Of a stretch of DNA of 64,000 nt, positions 53,564 through 63,528 are shown piece after piece. A model generated the notes under the pieces. The model made no database searches and was not told where the DNA came from. It saw only the letters and a list, made by a program, of their open reading frames with translations. Every line of letters starts with the position of its first letter. The first letter of the stretch is position 1. The stretch comes from an uncultured Lachnobacterium sp. GTDB taxonomy: Bacteria > Bacillota > Clostridia > Lachnospirales > Lachnospiraceae. Location of the stretch: assembly GCA_900543445.1 (NCBI GenBank), contig UQRC01000010.1, forward strand, positions 1-64,000, in the 5' to 3' direction. A program made the translations under genes and the position numbers.

Positions 53564-53797
53564 ATGTTAGAGAAATTAAAAGAGATTATTGCAGACCAGT
53601 TAAATGTTGATGCAGCAAGCATTACTGCAGAGTCCAGATTCAAGGAGGATCTTGAGGCAGATTCTCTGGATCTGTTTGAACTGGTGATGTCATTGGAGGA
53701 GGAGTATGACGTAGAGATTCCTTCTGAGGACTTAGAGAAGATCTTAACAGTCGGTGATGTAATCAAATATCTTGAGGACAAAGGTGTAGAGGCATAA
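53564..53797 (+). CDS. acpP: acyl carrier protein
   Basis: A 77-residue acidic ACP with the phosphopantetheine attachment Ser in [13 protein letters not shown]. It carries growing acyl chains in type II fatty-acid synthesis and may be the FabT co-repressor as acyl-ACP. It is the first gene of the fab operon; AAAAGGAG lies eight bases before the ATG. The fabK start is two bases after its stop. Confidence 0.97.
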   Translation: MLEKLKEIIADQLNVDAASITAESRFKEDLEADSLDLFELVMSLEEEYDVEIPSEDLEKILTVGDVIKYLEDKGVEA

Positions 53798-53799
53798 AT

Positions 53800-54732
53800 A
53801 TGAAGACTAGAGTGACGGAACTTCTCGGAATTACTTATCCGATCATCCAGGGCGGAATGGCCTGGGTAGCCACTCACGAGCTCGCCAGCGCAGTATCAAA
53901 CGCTGGCGGTCTTGGCATTATAGGGGCTGGTGGTGCTCCGGCATCCTGGGTGCGCGAGCAGATCCAGGCTGCCAAGAAAGAGACGGATAAGCCATTTGGT
54001 GTCAATCTGATGCTGATGAATCCGGATGCAGATGCGATTGCCAAGGTACTTGTGGAGGAAGGCGTTAAGGTTGTTACGACTGGAGCTGGAAATCCGGCAA
54101 AATACATGCAGATGTGGAAGGAAGCGGGAATCAAAGTGATTCCCGTTGTCGCGAGTGTGGCACTTGCCAAATTGATGGAGCGCGGCGGCGCGGATGCGGT
54201 CGTTGCAGAAGGAACCGAGTCTGGCGGACATATCGGTTCGCAGACAACGATGACGCTGGTTCCGCAGGTAGTTGATGCAGTATCGATTCCGGTGATTGCA
54301 GCCGGTGGTATCGCAGATGGACGCGGATTTGCGGCAGCGATGATGCTCGGGGCGGATGCGGTGCAGATGGGAACGAGATTTGTTGTGGCAAATGAGTCTA
54401 TCGTTCATGAGAATTACAAGGATCGCGTGATCAAGGCAAAAGACATTGATTCGGAAGTGACCGGCATGTCGACCGGACATCCGATCCGTGTCATCCGCAA
54501 CAAGATGACACGTCAGTATCTGCAGATGGAGAAAGATGGTGCAAGCTTAGATGAGTTGGAACAGCTGACACTTGGTGCTTTGCGCAAGGCAGTTGTGGAA
54601 GGCGATGTGATGTACGGCAGCGTGATGGCGGGACAGTCCGCGGGACTTGTCCGCAAGAAGGAGAGCTGCGCCGAGATCATTCAGGAAATTATGGCGGATG
54701 CACATAAGCTAATCCCAAATTTGGTAGATTAA
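53800..54732 (+). CDS. fabK: enoyl-ACP reductase II (FabK)
   Basis: A 310-residue FMN-dependent TIM-barrel reductase of the FabK/nitronate monooxygenase family: YPIIQGGMAWVATHELASAV, GLGIIGAGG, the flavin-site EGTESGGHIGSQ with the conserved His, IAAGGIADGRG and ADAVQMGTRFV. In a fab operon between acpP and fabD it must be the enoyl-ACP reductase that completes each elongation cycle, replacing the triclosan-sensitive FabI. No fabI is seen in the window. Confidence 0.95.
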   Translation: MKTRVTELLGITYPIIQGGMAWVATHELASAVSNAGGLGIIGAGGAPASWVREQIQAAKKETDKPFGVNLMLMNPDADAIAKVLVEEGVKVVTTGAGNPAKYMQMWKEAGIKVIPVVASVALAKLMERGGADAVVAEGTESGGHIGSQTTMTLVPQVVDAVSIPVIAAGGIADGRGFAAAMMLGADAVQMGTRFVVANESIVHENYKDRVIKAKDIDSEVTGMSTGHPIRVIRNKMTRQYLQMEKDGASLDELEQLTLGALRKAVVEGDVMYGSVMAGQSAGLVRKKESCAEIIQEIMADAHKLIPNLVD

Positions 54733-54770
54733 GCTTTCGCTCCGCAGATCAATATAAGAAAGAGGAAAGA

Positions 54771-55712
54771 ATGAAGAGAGTATTTATGTTCCCGGGACAG
54801 GGTTCCCAGTATGTTGGAATGGGCAAGGAATTCTACGATAACAGACCGGAGTGCAAGGCGGTCTATGATCTGGCATCGGAAGTGACCGGGCTTGATGTTG
54901 CGGCGCTTTGTTTCGAGGAGAATGACAAGTTAAATATTACGGAATATACACAGATCTGTATGCTGACAACGGAGGCTGCAATCTATGCAGCGTTAAAGGA
55001 AGAAGGCATCACCTGTGAGGTGACTGCAGGCTTAAGTCTCGGCGAGTACGGAGCATTGATCGCATCCGGCGCGATGAGTATGAAGGATGCTTTCGCGGTC
55101 GTAAGAAAACGCGGCATCTATATGCAGGAAGCGTATCCGACCGGCGGCGCAATGTCTGCAATCTTAGGACTGGATGCAGAGGTGATCGCCCAGACCTGTG
55201 AGAAAACACAGAACGAACTTCGCAGCGCAGGCAACGCGGCAGCAGTTGTATCGGTTGCCAATTACAACTGTCCTGGACAGATCGTGATCACAGGAACAGA
55301 GGATGCGGTAAGCGTTGCGGGAGATGCATTAAAGGAAGCCGGTGCGAAACGCGTGGTTCCTCTTAAAGTCAGTGGACCGTTCCATTCGCAGCTTTTAAAC
55401 GGAGCAGGAGAGAAGCTTGGTGAGGCATTAAAGGATGTGACGATCGGCGCGATCACAACTCCGTATCTTGCTAACGTGAATGCAGACTATGTGACAGATC
55501 CGGCAGCAGTCAAGGATCTGCTGGTGCGCCAGGTATCTTCTTCCGTTCACTGGCAGCAGACCATTGAGCGTCTGATCGCAGACGGCGCAGATGAGTTCGT
55601 AGAGATTGGACCGGGACGTTCTCTTTCCGGATTTATGCGGAAGATCAACCGTGATGTCACGACCTGCAATATCGATAAGATGGAGGATTTTGTAAATTAT
55701 GTTAACCGGTAA
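54771..55712 (+). CDS. fabD: malonyl-CoA:ACP transacylase
   Basis: A 313-residue FabD that moves malonyl groups from CoA to ACP. It has FMFPGQGSQYVGMGKE, the nucleophile Ser in TAGLSLGEYGAL, the conserved Arg region VVRKRGIYMQEA, and the catalytic His in SGPFHSQLL. AGAGG lies close before the ATG. The end overlaps fabG by 14 bases, implying translational coupling. Confidence 0.96.
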   Translation: MKRVFMFPGQGSQYVGMGKEFYDNRPECKAVYDLASEVTGLDVAALCFEENDKLNITEYTQICMLTTEAAIYAALKEEGITCEVTAGLSLGEYGALIASGAMSMKDAFAVVRKRGIYMQEAYPTGGAMSAILGLDAEVIAQTCEKTQNELRSAGNAAAVVSVANYNCPGQIVITGTEDAVSVAGDALKEAGAKRVVPLKVSGPFHSQLLNGAGEKLGEALKDVTIGAITTPYLANVNADYVTDPAAVKDLLVRQVSSSVHWQQTIERLIADGADEFVEIGPGRSLSGFMRKINRDVTTCNIDKMEDFVNYVNR

Positions 55713-56439
55713 GAATGCGCTCGTCACAGGCGCGGGAAAAGGAATTGGCAAGGCAATCGCGATGGAGCTTGCAGCAAATGGCGCCTTTGTCATCGTCAAC
55801 TATAACGGATCGAAGGCTGCGGCGGAGCAGACGGTCGCAGAGATTCAGGAAGCAGGCGGTGATGCTGTCGCATACCAGTGTAACGTTGCAGATTATGAAG
55901 CCTGCGGCAACATGGTTTCCGAGCTGATCAAAACATATAAGCATATCGATATCTTAGTCAACAATGCCGGAATTACAAGAGACGGACTGTTGATGAAGAT
56001 GAGCGAGGACGATTTCGATGCGGTCATCGATACGAATCTGAAGGGATGCTTCAACACGATCCGTCACCTGTCGCGCTATTTCTTAAAGCAGCGCGCCGGT
56101 AAAATCGTCAATATTTCATCGGTATCCGGAATCCTCGGTAATGCAGGGCAGGCAAACTATTCTGCGAGCAAGGCGGGCATCATTGGATTGACCAAGGCGG
56201 TAGCAAGAGAACTTGCAAGCCGCGGCATTAATGTGAATGCGGTTGCACCTGGATTTGTGGAGACGGATATGACGGATGCATTGCCGGACAGCGTGAAGGA
56301 AGGCCTGTGTGCACAGATTCCGCTCGGACGCACCGGAAAACCGGAGGATATCGCAAAGGCAGTGGCATTTCTTGCTTCGCCTGCAGCGGATTACATTACA
56401 GGTCAGGTTTTATCGGTTGACGGAGGTATGGCAATTTAA
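55699..56439 (+). CDS. fabG: 3-oxoacyl-ACP reductase
   Basis: A 246-residue short-chain dehydrogenase that reduces 3-ketoacyl-ACP with NADPH. It has the nucleotide motif VTGAGKGIGKA, NNAG in LVNNAGITRDG, the catalytic Ser in NISSVSG, and Tyr/Lys in YSASKAG, ending with GQVLSVDGGM. The start is inside the end of fabD. A small hairpin (GACG/CGTC, 56459-56473) lies in the gap before fabF. Confidence 0.97.
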   Translation: MLTGKNALVTGAGKGIGKAIAMELAANGAFVIVNYNGSKAAAEQTVAEIQEAGGDAVAYQCNVADYEACGNMVSELIKTYKHIDILVNNAGITRDGLLMKMSEDDFDAVIDTNLKGCFNTIRHLSRYFLKQRAGKIVNISSVSGILGNAGQANYSASKAGIIGLTKAVARELASRGINVNAVAPGFVETDMTDALPDSVKEGLCAQIPLGRTGKPEDIAKAVAFLASPAADYITGQVLSVDGGMAI

Positions 56440-56535
56440 GAAGCTTCTGGCATGAGCCGACGAGACAAACGTCAAGAAGCTTGCTGCAACAGGATAGAGA
56501 TGCGACCTTTTATGGGAGCACAGAAAGGAAAAATC

Positions 56536-57771
56536 ATGAGCAGAAGAGTAGTTGTAACCGGTATGGGTGCGATCACGCCGATCGGTTTAAGTGTAGATGA
56601 ATTTTGGAACGGGGTGAAAGAAGGAAAACTCGGATTTGGCGAGATTACCCGTTTTGACTCCAGTGAATATAAAGCACATATGGCGGCAGAGGTAAAAGGC
56701 TTTGTCGGCAAGGACTATATGGATTTTAAGGCAGCCAAGAGAATGGAGCTTTTCTCGCAGTATGCGGTAGCAGCAGCGAAGGAAGCAATTGAGGACGCTG
56801 GTCTTGATATGACGAAAGAAGATCCTTACCGAGTTGGTACAGCGATCGGTTCCGGAGTCGGAAGTCTCCAGGCGATGGAGCGTGAGTATACGAAGCTTGT
56901 GGAAAAAGGCCCGGGAAGAGTCAATCCGATCTTCGTTCCACTCATGATTTCTAACATGGCATGTGGCAATGTATCGATCCAGTTTGGATTACAGGGCAAA
57001 AGCATCAATGATGTGACCGCCTGCGCGACCGGAACGAACAATATCGGAGAAGCATTCCGCAGCATCCAGTACGGAGAAGCGGATGTTATGGTGACGGGTG
57101 GAACAGAAGGCAGCGTATGTCCGACGGCAATCGCCGGATTTGCAGCACTGACTGCGCTCTCTCCGTCTACGGATCCGGAAAAATGTTCTCTGCCGTTTGA
57201 CAAGAACCGAAGCGGATTTGTTCTCGGTGAAGGTGCCGGAGTGGTCGTACTCGAGGAGTTGGAGCATGCAAAAGAAAGAGGGGCGAAGATCTACGCAGAG
57301 GTTGTCGGATACGGATGCTCGGCAGATGCTTATCACATTACTTCCCCGCTTGAGGACGGCGCAGGAGCTGCCCGCGCAATGTTAAACGCAGTGGAAGATG
57401 CAGGCGTGGACAAGAATGAAATCACTTATATTAATGCGCACGGAACCGGAACTCATCATAACGACCTGTTTGAGACACGTGCAATCAAGCTGGCATTCGG
57501 CGAGCATGCAAAGGACATGAAGATCAACTCGACGAAGTCGATGATCGGACATCTTCTTGGTGCAGCAGGTGCGGTTGAATTTATCACCTGTGTCAAGGAA
57601 GTGGAAGAGGGATATATTCATAAGACTGCCGGATACGAGACGCCGGATGAGGAGATTGATCTCAACTACTGTAAAGAAGCGTACGAAGAGGATGTGTCTT
57701 ATGCATTGTCTAATTCGCTCGGTTTTGGTGGACACAATGCAAGTATTCTGATTCGTAAGTATGTAGATTAA
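56536..57771 (+). CDS. fabF: 3-oxoacyl-ACP synthase II
   Basis: A 411-residue condensing enzyme. The active-site triad is Cys in DVTACATGTNN, His in NAHGTGTHHND and His in SMIGHLLGAAGA; the N terminus VVVTGMGAITPIG is typical. It elongates acyl-ACP by two carbons. The frame extends upstream to 56452, but the ATG at 56536 has AAAGG before it and matches the family start. The gap to fabZ holds an RNA hairpin. Confidence 0.97.
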   Translation: MSRRVVVTGMGAITPIGLSVDEFWNGVKEGKLGFGEITRFDSSEYKAHMAAEVKGFVGKDYMDFKAAKRMELFSQYAVAAAKEAIEDAGLDMTKEDPYRVGTAIGSGVGSLQAMEREYTKLVEKGPGRVNPIFVPLMISNMACGNVSIQFGLQGKSINDVTACATGTNNIGEAFRSIQYGEADVMVTGGTEGSVCPTAIAGFAALTALSPSTDPEKCSLPFDKNRSGFVLGEGAGVVVLEELEHAKERGAKIYAEVVGYGCSADAYHITSPLEDGAGAARAMLNAVEDAGVDKNEITYINAHGTGTHHNDLFETRAIKLAFGEHAKDMKINSTKSMIGHLLGAAGAVEFITCVKEVEEGYIHKTAGYETPDEEIDLNYCKEAYEEDVSYALSNSLGFGGHNASILIRKYVD

Positions 57772-57802
57772 CAGAACAGTTATCAGAAGAGAGATGATAG
57801 GC

Positions 57803-57844
57803 AGCGCCGGTCAGTGCGATAAGTGAGTGAGCATAGCTGGTGCT
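57803..57844 (+). other. intercistronic hairpin between fabF and fabZ
   Basis: AGCGCCGG pairs with CTGGTGCT as RNA (8 bp with two G-U pairs), with inner TGC/GCA. The loop contains TGCGATAAGTGAGT. A similar loop sequence occurs in the hairpin before fabH. It ends 14 bases before the fabZ ATG. Confidence 0.55.
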
Positions 57845-57858
57845 CCAGGGAGGATATT

Positions 57859-58278
57859 ATGACAACACAGGAGATTATGGAGATCCTGCCGCATCGTCAG
57901 CCGTTTCTGCTGATCGATACGGTGGAGGAATTAGAGCCGGGCGTACGCGCAGTGGCAAAGAAAAATGTGACCTATAATGAACCTTATTTTGCGGGGCATT
58001 TTCCGGGAAATCCGGTAATGCCGGGGGTGTTGATCATTGAAGCTTTGGCGCAGACGGGGGCAGTGGCAATCCTGTCGCAACCGGAGTGGAAGGGCAAGAC
58101 CGCTTATTTTGCAGGCATCAATCAGGCAAAGTTCAAGCAGAAAGTTGTACCGGGCGACACCCTCGAACTTGAGACGGAAATCATCAAGGTGAAGGGTCCG
58201 ATCGGCGTGGGCAAAGCGACTGCCCGAGTGAACGGCAAACTAGCATGCTCCGCGGAGCTGACATTTGCGATAGGATAA
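57859..58278 (+). CDS. fabZ: 3-hydroxyacyl-ACP dehydratase FabZ
   Basis: A 139-residue hotdog dehydratase. The start [12 protein letters not shown] and the catalytic motif [20 protein letters not shown] (His and Glu) are standard. It removes water from 3-hydroxyacyl-ACP. No separate FabA/FabM is visible, so the source of unsaturated chains is not shown here. The ATG at 57859 follows GGGAGG; the upstream frame from 57823 runs through the hairpin. Confidence 0.96.
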   Translation: MTTQEIMEILPHRQPFLLIDTVEELEPGVRAVAKKNVTYNEPYFAGHFPGNPVMPGVLIIEALAQTGAVAILSQPEWKGKTAYFAGINQAKFKQKVVPGDTLELETEIIKVKGPIGVGKATARVNGKLACSAELTFAIG

Positions 58279-58301
58279 TGTTCAAATAGAGGGAAAAAGT
58301 T

Positions 58302-60014
58302 ATGTTATTTAAGAAAAATACCAATACAGAGCCGGTGCAGGAAGAGACAAAGGCTCAGCCGGTCGAACTGGTACAGCCGGAGACGGTTGTCTGCAAAAAC
58401 TGTAAGCGTGAGCTCGACAAAAAGCGTGTCGTCAAAAATAAATATGTCTGCTACGAGTGTGGTTATTATTTTCGTGTACGCGCGAAAAACCGCATCCGGA
58501 TGGTGACCGATGCAGAGTCGTTCACCGAATGGGATGAGAATGTGGAAGTCAAAAATCCATTGAATTTCCCGGAATACGAGGAAAAAGTTGCTGCGACACA
58601 GGAGAAGACGGGCTTAAAAGAAGGTGTCACTGTCGGAAAATGTCGTATCTATGGTGAGGAGACGGTTCTTGGTGTCATCGATGCGAGATTTATGATGGGA
58701 AGTATGGGACATGTGGTTGGAGAGAAGATCACACACGCTTTTGAGCGTGCGACTGAGGAGAAGCTTCCGGTTATTCTGTTCTGCTGCTCCGGAGGGGCGA
58801 GAATGCAGGAGGGAATCATCTCTCTGATGCAGATGGCAAAGACTTCCGCAGCCGTTAAGCGTCATTCGGATGCCGGACTTCTGTATGTTCCGGTGCTGAC
58901 CGATCCGACGACCGGCGGTGTGACCGCAAGCTTTGCGATGCTTGGAGATATTATTCTGGCGGAGCCGAACGCATTGATTGGCTTTGCGGGACCGCGTGTT
59001 ATTGAGCAGACGATCGGACAGAAGCTTCCGGAAGGGTTCCAGAGAGCTGAATTCCAGTTGGAGCATGGATTTGTTGATGCAATCGTAAAGCGAGATGACT
59101 TAAAGATGACATTATACAAAATTTTAAAAATGCATCGCCCGACAACAGGATATGCAAATTTTGATCCACTTCGTGAGGATGACAGTTATGAGCCGACTGA
59201 GCTGATGCGCGAGCGCAGCGTGAAGGCAAAGCCGATGCAGGCCTGGGATAAGGTGACAGCCGCAAGACAGATGAAGCGTCTGGCTTCCGTGGACTATATG
59301 GACACGATTTTTGATGATTTCATGGAGATGCACGGCGATCGTTACTTCCGCGATGATCCGGCAATTGTCGGAGGATTTGCATATCTTGACGGACAGCCGG
59401 TCACGGTAATCGGTGTGCATAAGGGAAAGGACTTAAAGGATTGTGCGGCGCGCAATTATGGAATGCCTTCGCCGGAAGGCTACCGCAAGGCAATCCGTCT
59501 GATGAAGCAGGCAGAGAAGTTTAATCGCCCGATCATCACATTTGTGAATACATCCGGTGCTTATCCGGGAAAAGAGGCCGAGGAGAACGGGCAGGGCGAG
59601 GCAATCGCAAGAAACCTCTATGAGATGTCCGGCATCAAAGTGCCAATCCTTTGCTTGATGATCGGTGAGGGCGGAAGCGGCGGTGCGCTCGCTTTGGCAG
59701 TAGGTAATGAAGTGTGGATGATGGAGAATGCGACCTATTCCATTCTATCACCGGAAGGCTTTGCATCCATTCTGTGGAAGGATGGAAAGCGTGCGAAGGA
59801 AGCTGCGGGTGTTATGAAGATTACCGCGCAGGATCTCAAAGAACTTCAGGTTGTGGATGATATTATTCCGGAGTACGGCGGAGCCGATGAGGATGCGCTC
59901 ACTTCCATTGCGAATTATATGAAGGGCAACATGAAGAAGTTCTTAAAGGCGCAGCAGGGCAAGAGCGGAGCGCAGCTTGCGGCGGAACGCTACGAGAGAT
60001 TCCGCAAATTTTAA
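58302..60014 (+). CDS. accDA: fused acetyl-CoA carboxylase carboxyltransferase (AccD-AccA)
   Basis: A 570-residue fusion of both carboxyltransferase subunits, which are usually separate (about 290 and 320 aa). After a 27-residue acidic lead, the AccD part has the zinc ribbon CKNC (31-34) and CYEC (50-53), [12 protein letters not shown] and [13 protein letters not shown]. The AccA part begins near residue 300 and has [38 protein letters not shown] and [14 protein letters not shown]. It transfers CO2 from carboxybiotin to acetyl-CoA. Its partners AccB and AccC are not in the operon. AGAGGG lies before the ATG. Confidence 0.95.
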   Translation: MLFKKNTNTEPVQEETKAQPVELVQPETVVCKNCKRELDKKRVVKNKYVCYECGYYFRVRAKNRIRMVTDAESFTEWDENVEVKNPLNFPEYEEKVAATQEKTGLKEGVTVGKCRIYGEETVLGVIDARFMMGSMGHVVGEKITHAFERATEEKLPVILFCCSGGARMQEGIISLMQMAKTSAAVKRHSDAGLLYVPVLTDPTTGGVTASFAMLGDIILAEPNALIGFAGPRVIEQTIGQKLPEGFQRAEFQLEHGFVDAIVKRDDLKMTLYKILKMHRPTTGYANFDPLREDDSYEPTELMRERSVKAKPMQAWDKVTAARQMKRLASVDYMDTIFDDFMEMHGDRYFRDDPAIVGGFAYLDGQPVTVIGVHKGKDLKDCAARNYGMPSPEGYRKAIRLMKQAEKFNRPIITFVNTSGAYPGKEAEENGQGEAIARNLYEMSGIKVPILCLMIGEGGSGGALALAVGNEVWMMENATYSILSPEGFASILWKDGKRAKEAAGVMKITAQDLKELQVVDDIIPEYGGADEDALTSIANYMKGNMKKFLKAQQGKSGAQLAAERYERFRKF

Positions 60015-60037
60015 TCCGTCAGATCTGAAACGGAAAC

Positions 60038-60082
60038 CCGGCAGGGCGATGCGATTCTAGTGAGTATCGTCCTTGTGACCGG
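60038..60082 (+). other. intercistronic hairpin between accDA and fabH
   Basis: Outer CCGG/CCGG arms and inner GGGCGAT/ATCGTCC (one G-U) form a long RNA hairpin with the loop sequence TGCGATTCTAGTGAGT, similar to the one before fabZ. It is not followed by a U run, so it is not a terminator. Confidence 0.55.
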
Positions 60083-60098
60083 AATAAGGAGAATATGA

Positions 60099-61058
60099 AT
60101 GAAAATTTTAGGAACCGGAAGTTCACTTCCGCAGAAAATAGTAAGCAACGACGATCTGGCGCAGGTGATGGATACCTCGGATGAGTGGATCAGCAGCCGT
60201 ACGGGAATTCGTAACCGTCATATTGCCGTGGAGGAGACCACGACTTCCATGTCGGTGGACGCTGCAAAGAAAGCATTGGCCGATGCAGCGGTTGCGGCAG
60301 AGGAGATCGATCTGATCATCGCTGCGACGGTTTCTTCCGACTACATCTTCCCGACGCTTGCCTGTGAGATACAGGCGGCAATCGGTGCGGTAAATGCTAC
60401 AGCGTTTGACATTGGCGCTGGCTGCTCCGGATTTTTGTTTGCACTTGCGACCGCGGATGCATATTTTGCAACCGGACGATGCAGGAAAGCTTTGATCCTG
60501 GGAGCAGAAACGCTTTCCAAGATGATGGACTGGAGCGACCGCAGCACCTGTGTTTTGTTCGGTGACGGAGCAGGAGCAGCAGTGTTGAGCGCAGAGGGTG
60601 GTCAGCTGCTTTCCATGGTACAGGGATCGGACGGATCCAGTGGTATGGCATTAAAATGCGAGAATCGCCCGGTGCGTAATCTGTATCGTCAGGGAGCACT
60701 CGCGCACTATGCTTTTACCGAGATGAATGGATCGGAAGTATATAAATTTGCGGTACGTACTGTGCCGAAAGCAATCAGTGAAGCTTTAAACAAGGCGAAT
60801 GTCAGTGAGGATGAGGTATCAATTTATCTGCTCCATCAGGCAAATCTCCGCATCATTGAGTCAGTAGCGAAGCGTCTGCACCAGCCGATGGAGAAATTCC
60901 CGACAAACCTTGAAGAGTGTGGCAATGTATCTGCCGCAAGTGTACCGATTCTGCTTGATAAAGTCAGAAAAGATGGTATGATAGGCAAAGGAGATAAAAT
61001 TGTTTTGGCTGGATTTGGTGCAGGACTGACCTGGGGCGCATGTGTGATCGAGTGGTAG
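60099..61058 (+). CDS. fabH: 3-oxoacyl-ACP synthase III
   Basis: A 319-residue initiating condensing enzyme. Catalytic residues are Cys in GAGCSGFLFA, His in LLHQANLRI and Asn in CGNVSAASVP. It condenses a primer acyl-CoA with malonyl-ACP. In lactobacilli and streptococci fabH follows fabT at the head of the operon; here it lies near the end, before the MarR gene. AAGGAG is seven bases before the ATG. Confidence 0.97.
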   Translation: MKILGTGSSLPQKIVSNDDLAQVMDTSDEWISSRTGIRNRHIAVEETTTSMSVDAAKKALADAAVAAEEIDLIIAATVSSDYIFPTLACEIQAAIGAVNATAFDIGAGCSGFLFALATADAYFATGRCRKALILGAETLSKMMDWSDRSTCVLFGDGAGAAVLSAEGGQLLSMVQGSDGSSGMALKCENRPVRNLYRQGALAHYAFTEMNGSEVYKFAVRTVPKAISEALNKANVSEDEVSIYLLHQANLRIIESVAKRLHQPMEKFPTNLEECGNVSAASVPILLDKVRKDGMIGKGDKIVLAGFGAGLTWGACVIEW

Positions 61059-61100
61059 TCTGCCGCCAATGCAGAACCGGATTGCAAAAGGAGATTGCGG

Positions 61101-61604
61101 ATGACGCTCGAAGAGACCTTAAATGAACTTCTCGTTAAGCTGTTCAAGGATATATTGGAGATTGAGGCCAAAAGTCTGATCACGGAAGAATTCAAAGATA
61201 TTACATACAATGATATGCACATCATCGAGGCAGTCGGTATTGATGAGCCGCGTAATATGAAGACGGTTGCGAAGCTGATGTCGGTTACGACCGGAACGCT
61301 GACCAAGGCGATGGATGCACTCTGTGAGAAGGGGTATGTTGTGCGTGAGCGCAGCACGAAGGATAAGCGTGTCATCAAGCTGCGCCTGACGGACAAAGGC
61401 AAGAGTGCGTATTATCACCACGAGCAGTTCCACAGGCAGATGATCAAGAATATTGCATCCGAGATGTCGGAGCAGGAGACCGAAGTGCTGATCTATGCTT
61501 TGGCAAAGATGGTGGATTACTTCCATCTCAATTACTACGATACGAAGGAGGAGTCCCAGTACGTAGACTGGTCGAAGATCAAGCAGACCGAGGAGAAGGA
61601 ATAA
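61101..61604 (+). CDS. fabT: MarR-family regulator, probable FabT
   Basis: A 167-residue MarR protein: the winged helix has MKTVAKLMSVTTGTLTKAMD and CEKGYVVRERSTKDKRVIK, with dimerisation helices on both sides. FabT represses fatty-acid synthesis genes and uses long-chain acyl-ACP as co-repressor in streptococci. Location at the end of the fab operon and three FabT-type palindromes in the operon promoter support the name. If correct, it is autoregulated through the operon promoter. AAAGGAG precedes the ATG at 61101; a TTG two codons upstream is less likely. Confidence 0.85.
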   Translation: MTLEETLNELLVKLFKDILEIEAKSLITEEFKDITYNDMHIIEAVGIDEPRNMKTVAKLMSVTTGTLTKAMDALCEKGYVVRERSTKDKRVIKLRLTDKGKSAYYHHEQFHRQMIKNIASEMSEQETEVLIYALAKMVDYFHLNYYDTKEESQYVDWSKIKQTEEKE

Positions 61605-61649
61605 TTTTCCACTTTGATTTAAAAAACAGAAAAAATATAGAAAAATAGG

Positions 61650-61683
61650 GCGGTTCAAAATGCAAGTTTTGAACCGCTTTGTT
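61650..61683 (+). terminator. intrinsic terminator of the fab operon
   Basis: An 11-bp perfect stem GCGGTTCAAAA/TTTTGAACCGC with a six-base loop followed by TTTGTT, 45 bases after fabT. Confidence 0.93.
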
Positions 61684-61744
61684 GCATTTTGTGCGCTTTA
61701 AACATGTAAAGTGATAGAAATTTAAAATATTAAAGAATTTTCTG

Positions 61745-61773
61745 TTGCTATTTCTTGCAATTTCGATTAGAAT
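61745..61773 (+). promoter_or_regulatory. probable promoter of gdhA
   Basis: TTGCTA (61745-61750) and TAGAAT (61768-61773), 17-bp spacer; this gives a leader of about 90 bases. A second -10-like TATACT lies at 61787-61792 without a matching -35. Confidence 0.5.
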
Positions 61774-61855
61774 AAGGGTGTTGATGTATACTAATTTAAT
61801 AGGATATGACGGAAGGAGAGTTGAAACACGCTTTTTCCGTTAAATAATATGATAA

Positions 61856-63226
<1,371 letters not shown>

Positions 63227-63254
63227 TCGCTAAAAACAGAATATAAAAATGAAC

Positions 63255-63300
63255 GAACCCCTCCGAGGATTTAACGATTTCGGAGGGGTTCTTTGTTTTT
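63255..63300 (+). terminator. intrinsic terminator of gdhA
   Basis: A 12-bp perfect stem GAACCCCTCCGA/TCGGAGGGGTTC with a 13-base loop followed by TTTGTTTTT. Confidence 0.94.
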
Positions 63301-63315
63301 ATTGAAATATAATGA

Positions 63316-63528
63316 TCAATGACCATTTTTAGTGGAAGAATCATTTTCAAGTTCATCCAATACATATTCGCACGCTTGTAAGACAAATCCTGTGAAAGAT
63401 ACATCATTTTCACGCATAACAGTATCAATTCGTGCGAGCATATCTACAGGAAATCGGATAGTTTTATTTTTGGCATTAAATTCATAGGTAAATGGATAGG
63501 ATCGATTGGTAAATAAGCTGTAGAGGAC
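63316..63528 (-). pseudogene. CopG/Arc-type ribbon-helix-helix fragment lacking a start
   Basis: On the minus strand the frame directly after the TAG of the XRE gene stays open for 70 codons. It contains KTIRFPVDMLARIDTVMREN and FTGFVLQACEYVLDELEN, the pattern of ribbon-helix-helix proteins (a beta strand with IRFP, then two helices). No ATG, GTG or TTG with a ribosome site lies before the IRFP strand, so the 5' end seems lost, or the protein uses an unusual start. It is in frame with the XRE gene; read-through of one TAG would fuse the two. I treat it as a remnant. Confidence 0.5.
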
